This document shows, piece by piece, positions 44,867 to 52,014 of a stretch of DNA of 64,000 nt. Position numbers and translations under genes: made by a program. The DNA comes from Erysipelotrichales bacterium. Lineage in GTDB: Bacteria > Bacillota_I > Bacilli_A > Erysipelotrichales > Erysipelotrichaceae. How positions within the stretch are numbered: the first letter of the stretch is position 1; the number at the start of each line of letters is the position of its first letter. The DNA lies in assembly GCA_910575705.1 (NCBI GenBank), contig CAJTFG010000003.1:214111-278110 (forward strand), read 5' to 3'. Under the pieces are notes generated by a model. It was given only the letters and a program-made list of their open reading frames with translations, searched no databases and was not told where the DNA came from.

Positions 44867-46453
44867 CTACAGCAGTTCGTGCGACTGCATATAACGCTTC
44901 ATCAAATAAATAACGATCTTTACGATTCCATTTACGATCAGAATGATAATAGAAATAAACGCGGTCGCCTCGATCAGCGATTGAGAATCAAACTGCGGTA
45001 TGAGTAGCGACAGCGGCATATTTTTAAAGTTTGCCAAAAAGGATACCGCGGAAATGGTCACCATCGCATTTACAAATAGATAGGAAAACATCTCCAGCAT
45101 CGTTTCCTTCGTACAAGGTACGTACACATCCATCAGCATACGTAGTTTGCTGATGCCCATCGTTACCGAGATATCTTCCAGATTTTCATTAAACTTGCTT
45201 AATGAATTATACGCCAAAAGATACGGCGATGCAAAGAAATGGGTAATATTTACCAGAACCAAGATGATCAAAGTACCGTAAATCGGATTTCCTTTATAGA
45301 AAAGGACATAGCACAATCCCAATACTACGCCGGGAATCGCCAGTGATACCATGGAGATCAAATGCAAGGTCATCGTCGTAAACGTCTTTTTCGAACGAGC
45401 GGTAATATATGCCGTGAAATACGTTGCCGCCAAGCCGATCAAAGATGTAAGCAAAGCGATCGCAAGAGAATTTTTCAGATACATGCCTACGCCCAGCTGA
45501 AATGCTTTTTCAATGTTTGCCATAGAAAAGCTCATATCGATCGGATACTGCTGTACAACAGACAAATAGGCAAACGTAAAGATCGGCAAAGAAACAAGAA
45601 CGACCGTCGTAATGCACACTACATAGGAAATGATATCTCTCGTTTTGTTTTTCGCAATGACATACGCTTTTGTTACAGTGCTGGCATTTCCACCGTCATC
45701 ATTTCGCATATCGATGATGAACGCAATGAAAGCGGGAATCAGCAAGATCACACCGATAATGGCTCCTTTGGAAAAGTCCAAAAGACCGATAACCTCCCGA
45801 TACATATATACCGGAAGCGTCATCATCTTTCCGCCGACTACCAACGGTACCCCATAGTCGGTAAAGATCATCGTAAACGTCGCAAATACGACCGATATCA
45901 AAGAACCCTTCATATTCGGCAGCGTGATCGTGATAAATTGCTGCCACTTGCTCAATCCGAGAACCTGTGCCGCTTCATAAACCGTATAATCCTCATAGCG
46001 GAAAATATCCGTCAGCATCAAAAACGCTACCGGAAAAGAATACAGTACGGAACCGATGATAATACCCGTATAGCCATACAGCCCGATATTGATATGAAAG
46101 GCATTAGTCAGCAAGCCATTATCCCCAAGCAGCAATACCAATCCCATACCATGGGAAATAGACGGAATCAGCATCGGCAAGGTAAACAATACCGAAAATA
46201 TGGATTTATAACGAATGCCGGAACGATTGACACACCATGCAAGCGCCAGCGCCAGCAAAACAGCGATCAATGTGGAGACGGTCGTACAGATCAGGGAGTT
46301 CTTCATCATCGGCCAAAACTGCGGAGAAGACACAATCTCCGCAACATCCCCCGCATGGATATTCAAGATAAGCGTTAACAGCGGAAGAATGACCGCCACA
46401 CAAAGAAACGCAGCGATCAGTACCTTGATCCCTTTATAACCTCTATTTTTCAT
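44867..46453 (-). CDS. ABC importer permease, fused two-domain Fbp type
   Basis: The 528-residue protein has about twelve helices in two homologous halves, each with the permease-ATPase contact loop (EAAQVLGLSKWQQFITITLPNMKG; ISVTMGISKLRMLMDVYVPCTKETM). This fused form is seen in iron, thiamin and 2-aminoethylphosphonate (PhnU/V-like) importers. It overlaps the ATPase gene by 11 bases. Substrate is likely the molecule the downstream cytidylyltransferase uses; this is inference. Confidence 0.9.
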   Translation of the reverse strand: MKNRGYKGIKVLIAAFLCVAVILPLLTLILNIHAGDVAEIVSSPQFWPMMKNSLICTTVSTLIAVLLALALAWCVNRSGIRYKSIFSVLFTLPMLIPSISHGMGLVLLLGDNGLLTNAFHINIGLYGYTGIIIGSVLYSFPVAFLMLTDIFRYEDYTVYEAAQVLGLSKWQQFITITLPNMKGSLISVVFATFTMIFTDYGVPLVVGGKMMTLPVYMYREVIGLLDFSKGAIIGVILLIPAFIAFIIDMRNDDGGNASTVTKAYVIAKNKTRDIISYVVCITTVVLVSLPIFTFAYLSVVQQYPIDMSFSMANIEKAFQLGVGMYLKNSLAIALLTSLIGLAATYFTAYITARSKKTFTTMTLHLISMVSLAIPGVVLGLCYVLFYKGNPIYGTLIILVLVNITHFFASPYLLAYNSLSKFNENLEDISVTMGISKLRMLMDVYVPCTKETMLEMFSYLFVNAMVTISAVSFLANFKNMPLSLLIPQFDSQSLIEATAFISIIILIVNGIVKIVIYLMKRYMQSHELL

Positions 46454-47222
46454 AGGTATCTCTTCCCGTGCATTTCAATAACGACGCAAATTTCTGATCC
46501 AAATGCGCTTTGACAAAATCTTCAATATACTGATTCGCCGGATGATCGTAAATATTCTTCGGCGTATCCAGCTGTTCGATACTGCCTTCGCTCATTACCA
46601 TGATTCGATCGGAAAGATAAAAGGCCTCTTCCTGCTCATGTGTAATAAATATCATCGTAGAATGAAATTTCTTCTGAATTTCTTTTAATTCTTTCTTCAT
46701 GACTTCACGCATGGAAACATCCAATGCGGAAATCGGCTCATCCAATAAGATCACTTTCGGATTCAATGCCAATGTGCGGGCAATCGCCACACGCTGCTGC
46801 TGTCCTCCGGAAAGCTGCCGCGGTTTTTTATTCAGCTGATCGCTCATCCCGATCTGTTCCAACGTATGAACCGCGATCTCCCTGCTTCTTCCTTTATGCT
46901 CCGGCTTCAGCTTCAAAGCATACTCTACGTTTTCTAATACGGTCATATTCGGAAATAGCGCATAATTTTGAAAGATGATACCCATACCGCGTTCATTCGG
47001 TTTCAGCTTCGATATATCTTCCCCATCCATATATATTTCTCCCTCATTCTGCTTATCCAAGCCGATCAAGATACGCAAAAGCGTCGTCTTACCACAGCCG
47101 CTCGGCCCGAGAACACTGAGGAATTCTCCGTTTCGCACATCAAATGAAATATGCTTCAAAACATCTTTCCCATCAAAATTCTTATATAAACCGCGTACGG
47201 ACAATTTGATATCGTTTTCCAT
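46443..47222 (-). CDS. ABC importer ATP-binding protein (FbpC/PotA-like)
   Basis: The 259-residue protein has GPSGCGKTTLLRIL (Walker A), QLSGGQQQRVAIARTLALNP (signature), VILLDEPISALD (Walker B) and ITHEQEEAFYLSDRIMVM (H-loop). It lacks the long C-terminal TOBE regulatory domain. It drives the adjacent permease. ATP site residues are all normal. Confidence 0.93.
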   Translation of the reverse strand: MENDIKLSVRGLYKNFDGKDVLKHISFDVRNGEFLSVLGPSGCGKTTLLRILIGLDKQNEGEIYMDGEDISKLKPNERGMGIIFQNYALFPNMTVLENVEYALKLKPEHKGRSREIAVHTLEQIGMSDQLNKKPRQLSGGQQQRVAIARTLALNPKVILLDEPISALDVSMREVMKKELKEIQKKFHSTMIFITHEQEEAFYLSDRIMVMSEGSIEQLDTPKNIYDHPANQYIEDFVKAHLDQKFASLLKCTGRDTYEK

Positions 47223-47247
47223 CTGTCACCAGTCTCCTTTACTATGT

Positions 47248-48228
47248 CTAGTACTTCCACATATCCAGCAGCCGATCCTTTTCCTGCATATCCGAAATTC
47301 CTTCCATATCGGCATAAGGTATATTCTGCGGATAATTCTCTATCCTGTTTGTCTGTTCCACCAAGATTTGCTCCGGTGAAAAATATTCTTTATCATACAG
47401 CAGAAAATCATTTACGATAAACTCGTATATTTCCGATACACCGCGTTTATCTTTTCTTCCCCGAATCATCGCCGTACCTGTCAGAGAATACGGGGATCCC
47501 TCTTCCGGATACAAGATGATAAAATCCGATCCGCTGTTTACTTCATTAACAGCCTGAAAGGTCAATCCAAGTCCGATACCGATCTCTCCTTGCTTTAAAA
47601 GCTTTACCGGACCGGATCCCGATTCCGTAAACTGTTTTACATTTTTCGCCAATTCATCGATATATGCCAATGCCTCGTCATCTCCGCGGGTATTCACCAA
47701 GTTCTTATAAAAGAAATAGCCGGTGCCGCTGGATTTCGGATCCGGCATCGCGATCAGATTTCGATACTGTTCTGACAGCAGATCCTCATAGGATGTCGGG
47801 ATCGGCACCCCGTATTTATCTAATGTGCTCTTATTGATGATAAAGCTGCCGGCTTGCCGCTCCCATGTGACAAATAGATTGTCATTGTCTTCCGGGCGCA
47901 GACCTTCCATAAATGCCAGATGCGAATATCCTTCAATATTTTCCAGAGAATCCTTGATCTTATCCATATACGATGTTTCTAATCCGACAACGATATCGGC
48001 ATCACTGCCGCTTTTTTCAACACTGATCTTAGCAGCTGCCTTGGCAGTAGGAACGTACATGACTCGTACATCATATTCGGGAAATTTTTCATTCAGCTGT
48101 TTCTGCAATTCCTCCCCGCGGAACAGCTCCAGGGAAGAATATATAATAATTGCGTCCTGCGTATTGATGGATACTTGTACTGTCAATATAGCCGTCAACA
48201 CACAAAGAAGTAAAAGAATTTTTTTCAT
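47248..48228 (-). CDS. Periplasmic-type substrate-binding protein of the ABC importer (FbpA/PhnS-like)
   Basis: The 326-residue protein has an N-terminal hydrophobic signal (MKKILLLLCVLTAILTVQVSIN) but no clear lipobox Cys at the usual place, which is unusual for a Gram-positive binding protein; it may stay anchored by its signal. The mature part has IIYSSLELFRGEELQKQL, MPDPKSSGTGYFF and GIGLGLTF, the pattern of AfuA/PhnS-type binding proteins. GAGGTGCG precedes the ATG at 48228; a GTG at 48234 overlaps it. First gene of the four-gene operon. Confidence 0.87.
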   Translation of the reverse strand: MKKILLLLCVLTAILTVQVSINTQDAIIIYSSLELFRGEELQKQLNEKFPEYDVRVMYVPTAKAAAKISVEKSGSDADIVVGLETSYMDKIKDSLENIEGYSHLAFMEGLRPEDNDNLFVTWERQAGSFIINKSTLDKYGVPIPTSYEDLLSEQYRNLIAMPDPKSSGTGYFFYKNLVNTRGDDEALAYIDELAKNVKQFTESGSGPVKLLKQGEIGIGLGLTFQAVNEVNSGSDFIILYPEEGSPYSLTGTAMIRGRKDKRGVSEIYEFIVNDFLLYDKEYFSPEQILVEQTNRIENYPQNIPYADMEGISDMQEKDRLLDMWKY

Positions 48229-48240
48229 ACGCACCTCTTT

Positions 48241-48276
48241 TGTTCATTTTTGTTTTTATAAAAATATATATGAACA
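48241..48276. promoter_or_regulatory. Candidate operator, TGTTCAT inverted repeat
   Basis: TGTTCAT at 48241-48247 and ATGAACA at 48270-48276 face each other across 22 AT-rich bases, 13 bases upstream of the importer operon's first ATG; another TGTTCAT-like site occurs near 48332. The operon ends in a gene with a DNA-binding domain, so self-control through these sites is plausible. The AT-rich background makes chance matches possible. Confidence 0.4.
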
Positions 48277-48510
48277 TGTATGAGTATATTAACACATCAG
48301 TCCATTAAAAATCAATATATTTTACAACTATTATGTTCATTATATCTTTAATATATGAAAAATAACAGAAATAGCAGCTCCCTGCCAACAAAGCTTTTTT
48401 ATAATGCTACGATGCAACTGACAGTTGACATATTGCATGGTGCCGATTGGTAGTATATAGCCCAATAACATGATAAAATGCTTGCGTGAAGATCACATAA
48501 GGAGGATACC

Positions 48511-49491
48511 ATGATGATATTTGCAGATAAACTGATTCAGCTTCGTAAAAAAGCAGGATGGTCGCAAGAGGAATTGGCGGAGCAAATGGATGTTACAAGA
48601 CAATCCGTTTCCAAATGGGAAAGCGCGCAATCGATTCCCGACCTTGAAAAAATCATTCACCTCTCAAAGCTATTCAAAGTAAGCACCGATTATCTGCTTA
48701 AAGAAGAAATCGAAGATATAGGATACGATAGTAAAACACATACCACAAAGCATGTATCTATGGAAGAGGCAGCTGCATTTCTTTCTATAAAAAACAAAAC
48801 AGCAACATCCATAGCTGTAGCTGTCTTTTTATGTATCCTATCCCCCATATGTTTATTGATACTAGGGGCTGTCAGTGAAGTTCCCGCATATGGAGTAACA
48901 GAGGAAGCAGCCGGAGGGATCGGTATGGTCGTATTGCTTATTCTCGTTACAATAGCGCTCGCCATCTTCCTTTCCAGCGGCAGGAAAACAGCAGCATTTG
49001 ATTATCTGGAAAAAGATATCTTTGAAACAGGGTACGGTGTTTATGAGATGGTGGAAGAACAAAAAGCACGTTATGATAAAACGTATACAAGAAGCAATAT
49101 CTTAGGAGCCGGTCTTTGCATCATGGCACTTACTCCTCTTTTCATAGGAGCAGCTCTTAACGATAAAAACGAATTGCTGCTGATGAGCATGCTTTCGATT
49201 TCTTTTGTTCTCGCAGGGATCGGCGCAGGGTTCTTTATCCGTAGCGGTATCGTATGGGCAAGTTATGAAAAGCTCTTACAAGAAGGAGAATATTCAAAAG
49301 CAAACAAAGAAAACTGCTCCATCACAACAGCCATCTCTTTTGCATATTGGCTATTGGCTACTGCCATATATCTGGGATACAGCCTCCTTACGAATCATTG
49401 GGGATACAGCTGGGTGATTTGGGTAGTGGCAGGGATCTTATATCCTGCGCTTATAGTTCTTATCCATTCCTTTAGCAAACAAACACGATAA
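48511..49491 (+). CDS. XRE-family regulator with membrane C-terminus
   Basis: The 326-residue protein has an HTH at residues 6-65 (FADKLIQLRKKAGWSQEELAEQMDVTRQSVSKWESAQSIPDLEKIIHLSKLFKVSTDYLLKEE) and then about five to six hydrophobic helices from residue about 100 to the end. This XRE-plus-membrane design is common in gut Firmicutes and differs from the one at 1529 in the membrane part. AAGGAGGATACC precedes the ATG. Monocistronic, with a strong terminator. Confidence 0.85.
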   Translation: MMIFADKLIQLRKKAGWSQEELAEQMDVTRQSVSKWESAQSIPDLEKIIHLSKLFKVSTDYLLKEEIEDIGYDSKTHTTKHVSMEEAAAFLSIKNKTATSIAVAVFLCILSPICLLILGAVSEVPAYGVTEEAAGGIGMVVLLILVTIALAIFLSSGRKTAAFDYLEKDIFETGYGVYEMVEEQKARYDKTYTRSNILGAGLCIMALTPLFIGAALNDKNELLLMSMLSISFVLAGIGAGFFIRSGIVWASYEKLLQEGEYSKANKENCSITTAISFAYWLLATAIYLGYSLLTNHWGYSWVIWVVAGILYPALIVLIHSFSKQTR

Positions 49492-49519
49492 GATCCATAT
49501 AAATTCTAAGTAGAACATT

Positions 49520-49558
49520 ATAAAACCCTACTTCCACGCATAGAAGTAGGGTTTTATA
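49520..49558. terminator. Strong bidirectional terminator
   Basis: TATAAAACCCTACTTC and GAAGTAGGGTTTTATA, a 16-bp perfect stem with an 8-base loop. It also marks the border where base composition falls into the AT-rich island. Confidence 0.9.
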
Positions 49559-49728
49559 ATCGAACCATTGCTGATCCGCATCGTTTGTTATGGTGCCATT
49601 GTCATAGTTATCTACAACTTTTACCACAATGATTAATGTAAGAATCAATTGCTAAATATAGTTTAGCAAATATTTGTATGCTATATTTCTATCCAAGTTT
49701 TATTTGTTGAATAACAATACAATCCACA

Positions 49729-49857
49729 TTAGTGCAATTTTGAAGTCCATTCTTTTTGCGAATATGACACTGAACAAGATTTTGATGAATGATCCCAAAA
49801 TATCACTATATCAAAATCAGATTCGTTCCAAGTAGTTTTTATAGAAAACAACATCAT
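49729..49857 (-). pseudogene. Short relic frame in AT-rich island
   Basis: A minus-strand frame of 42 codons, MMLFSIKTTWNESDFDIVIF then WDHSSKSCSVSYSQKEWTSK. It is read as protein-like (aromatic and polar pattern) but has no clear ribosome binding site, and in-frame stops lie just upstream. Probably the C-terminal remnant of a larger gene; family not recognised. The rest of 49560-49960 shows no further coding signal. Confidence 0.35.
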
Positions 49858-49961
49858 TTGTTGTATAAATTGTAATTTGTATTATAGTTTATTTAATCTA
49901 TCTATAATTTTTTTTGATTCTTCTCATACTCCAAAATAATCTGATTTTAAATATTTTTCTA

Positions 49962-50305
49962 TCAATGGAACAGTATTTTATCTTTATAATACCCTAATGC
50001 CCTTATAGACAAAGTTTTAATTTTGTCATTTTCTAATCTGCTTATTATAATTTTCTTTGCTTCATCAATATTCCCTTTTTTCCAAAATTGTTGTGTTATA
50101 AGATTTAAAGCAATACTTACACTCTTAAATAAAGGAATATATTTTACTAAAATAGGAATACATTTATCATCAATTATTGTTCTATAATAGAAATCAGCCA
50201 AATAATTCTTTTCTTAATTTATCTGCCAATTCATAATCTTTTTGGTATTCTTTATTTAATCTCATTTCTTTTTCATTTTCTATCGCTTGTTTATATAAAA
50301 TATTT
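49962..50305 (-). pseudogene. Frameshifted helical-repeat protein fragment
   Basis: Two overlapping minus-strand frames together read like one alpha-helical protein. The first ends KEYQKDYELADKLRKELFG at a TGA, and the second continues LADFYYRTIIDDKCIPILVK and KKGNIDEAKKIIISRLENDK to a stop at 49962. A single-base slip in the A-rich stretch AAATTAAGAAAAGAA explains the break. The helical pairs resemble HEAT-type repeats or immunity-type proteins, but no family can be named. AT content is far higher than in the neighbours, suggesting acquired, decaying DNA. Confidence 0.5.
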
Positions 50306-50349
50306 TAACTATCCAAAATAACATTTCACTTTCAAATTTAGATTTGTAA

Positions 50350-50868
50350 TTATCTATGACCTATATAATTTAATATTTTAGTTGTCAATGGTTTGAATAT
50401 CAAATATATAACATATCCAATACTTCCACCTATGACATTAGTTATTAAATCTGTTATATCTGCTGATCTAAAATTATTTATTAAAGGCTGTAGTAATTCT
50501 ATTCCCAGACTTAATAAAAAGGTATAAAAAACAACTTTTAATAGTCTAACATTTCCTTTTTTTACTAAAGGTAATAAAAATCCAAAAGGAATTGTCATTA
50601 TAATGTTTAATCCTACCTGTCTGGCAAAATCACCTCTGCCAAGAGTAACATCAATAAAAGGAACTAAATTCATTGGTGTATATGGGTGATTAAATATAAA
50701 TGGCAAAGATGTTATTATTGGCATTAAAGTAAAATACAATACAAAAGATAAATATATATACATTGTAGTATTTACAACCAGTATATCTCTGCCTTTTTCT
50801 TTCCATTTCTTATAAAATTTCCAAAAATATATTATTATTAAAACTACAAAATCAACTAACACTTTCAT
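50350..50868 (-). CDS. VanZ-family membrane protein
   Basis: The 172-residue protein has about five hydrophobic helices with MNLVPFIDVTLGRGDFARQVGLNIIMTIPFGFLLPL and LGIELLQPLINNFRSADITDLITNVIGGSIGYVI, the VanZ core. VanZ-like proteins are linked to low-level teicoplanin tolerance but most are uncharacterised. AAGGAGAAACAAT precedes the ATG. Very AT-rich codon use compared with genes either side, and it lies between frameshifted relics, so it was probably gained with the island. Confidence 0.88.
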   Translation of the reverse strand: MKVLVDFVVLIIIYFWKFYKKWKEKGRDILVVNTTMYIYLSFVLYFTLMPIITSLPFIFNHPYTPMNLVPFIDVTLGRGDFARQVGLNIIMTIPFGFLLPLVKKGNVRLLKVVFYTFLLSLGIELLQPLINNFRSADITDLITNVIGGSIGYVIYLIFKPLTTKILNYIGHR

Positions 50869-50999
50869 ATTGTTTCTCCTTAATAAATTACTGTTTGTAC
50901 AAAAATTTGATAATTTAATTATACATCTTTTTAAAGATTTTAATAGTTATAAAGCACAAAAAAAGCAGGCCATAGAAAATTCCATAGCCCATAGTATTT

Positions 51000-51187
51000 T
51001 CATAGTTCTAAACCATCATTACCGTTTTCATTAGAATAATAACCATTTTGAATTTCATCAATATCATCTTTATTTAATATATTTCTATCAAGCAATTCAT
51101 CAATAACTTGTTCGTAAATTTTATCTTCTTTTTAATCTCACAAGAAAATTCTAAATTTCTATGACCGTTTTCACAAAAATTCATCAT
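51000..51187 (-). pseudogene. Frameshifted small gene relic
   Basis: A minus-strand frame starting MMNFCENGHRNLEFSCEIKK (ATG at 51187) shifts at an A-rich run and continues in another frame as KEDKIYEQVIDELLDRNILN to NENGNDGLEL with a TGA at 51000-51002. Total length would be about 62 residues. Helical, acidic; no family recognised. The same kind of single-base break as in the relic at 49962-50305 shows this island is decaying. Confidence 0.45.
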
Positions 51188-51199
51188 TTCTTTGAACTA

Positions 51200-51226
51200 T
51201 GAAAAAAACCCATAATCATGGGTTTC
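51200..51226 (-). terminator. Terminator of the tRNA-Cys/tRNA-Leu transcript
   Basis: On the minus strand AAACCCAT-GATT-ATGGGTTT is followed by seven T, 11 bases after tRNA-Leu. Confidence 0.85.
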
Positions 51227-51236
51227 CATCACTGTA

Positions 51237-51324
51237 TGGTGGGAACGGTGGGACTTGAACCCACACGGGATATACTCCCAACGGATTTTAAGTCCGTTGC
51301 GTCTGCCTATTTCGCCACGATCCC
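51237..51324 (-). tRNA. tRNA-Leu (UAA anticodon)
   Basis: 88 nt including an encoded CCA. Anticodon loop CTTAAAA with anticodon TAA, D stem GCG/CGC, long variable arm GGGAGTATATCCC typical of class II tRNA-Leu, T arm GTGGG-TTCAAGT-CCCAC. The acceptor 5' GGGATCG pairs with 3' CGTTCCC except for a T-T opposition at pair 5-68, which is odd. It follows tRNA-Cys by two bases. Confidence 0.93.
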
Positions 51325-51326
51325 AT

Positions 51327-51400
51327 TGGAGGTTCCGACCAGATTTGAACTGGTGATCACAGAGTTGCAGTCTATTGCCTTACCACTTGGCTACGGAACC
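51327..51400 (-). tRNA. tRNA-Cys (GCA anticodon)
   Basis: 74 nt with encoded CCA. Acceptor GGTTCCG/CGGAACC pairs fully, anticodon loop CTGCAAC has GCA, T arm CCAG-TTCAAATC-TGG region is normal, and the discriminator is T (U73), the known identity element of tRNA-Cys. Confidence 0.95.
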
Positions 51401-51495
51401 ATCATGACAGGCGAGCAATCGTTAAATCGCATCGCCTCTGCTTTTATATTGCTCTAACATTATATAAATAAACCTTGAAAAAAGCAATACGTATT

Positions 51496-51981
51496 TTATT
51501 TTTTTGTTTCCTTTGAAAGATAGCCATACTTCAAAAGGAATGAATCCAGACTTGTCTGCATGATGCCGGTATCCTTATCGGTCGTCGCCGGCGTCCAAGA
51601 CAGAAGCTCTATCGCCTTGCCTTCCTTATAGTATATGAGTGTCGGAGAATAAAGGACACCGTATTTTTCATTCATATCCGCACGTTTTTCCTTATCATCC
51701 AATCCTTCCGGATTTTCAACATCTAAATTCACAACGAAGATCCCCTTCAGTTTCGGTTCCTCTTCTAAATATTTCAACAGATAATGATCCTGAAAATTCC
51801 GAGAGTCTCCGCAATTTTCCGTCCATCCGAAATAAACGAGCATCGTTTCCTTGTTCGCAATCTTTTCATCCAGCTCCGCAAAGGAAAGATGAGGAAAATC
51901 CTCGATAGTCGCCGTTTGCTTCTGTTCACATCCGGCAACCAGAAATAAACATACCAGAAATGCATACAGGTACTTTTTCAT
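51496..51981 (-). CDS. Thioredoxin-like lipoprotein
   Basis: The 161-residue protein has a signal with lipobox LVAGC (cleavage before Cys18), then a thioredoxin-like fold: TMLVYFGWTENCGDSRNFQDHYL and GVLYSPTLIYYKEGKAI with the cis-Pro. The active site reads CGDS, so the second Cys of CxxC is Ser; a bacteriocin-type or thiol-redox role with a single Cys is possible. Anchored outside the membrane. Single gene. Confidence 0.87.
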   Translation of the reverse strand: MKKYLYAFLVCLFLVAGCEQKQTATIEDFPHLSFAELDEKIANKETMLVYFGWTENCGDSRNFQDHYLLKYLEEEPKLKGIFVVNLDVENPEGLDDKEKRADMNEKYGVLYSPTLIYYKEGKAIELLSWTPATTDKDTGIMQTSLDSFLLKYGYLSKETKK

Positions 51982-52014
51982 GAAACCACCTCTTAGCGTT
52001 AGTATAGCATGCTC

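Noticed and set aside
48415..48470. TTGACA-type promoter before the XRE gene at 48511
   Set aside because: TTGACA is present near 48426 but the next -10-like element (TAGTAT) lies about 20 bases away, too far for confidence and without a MerR-type dyad.
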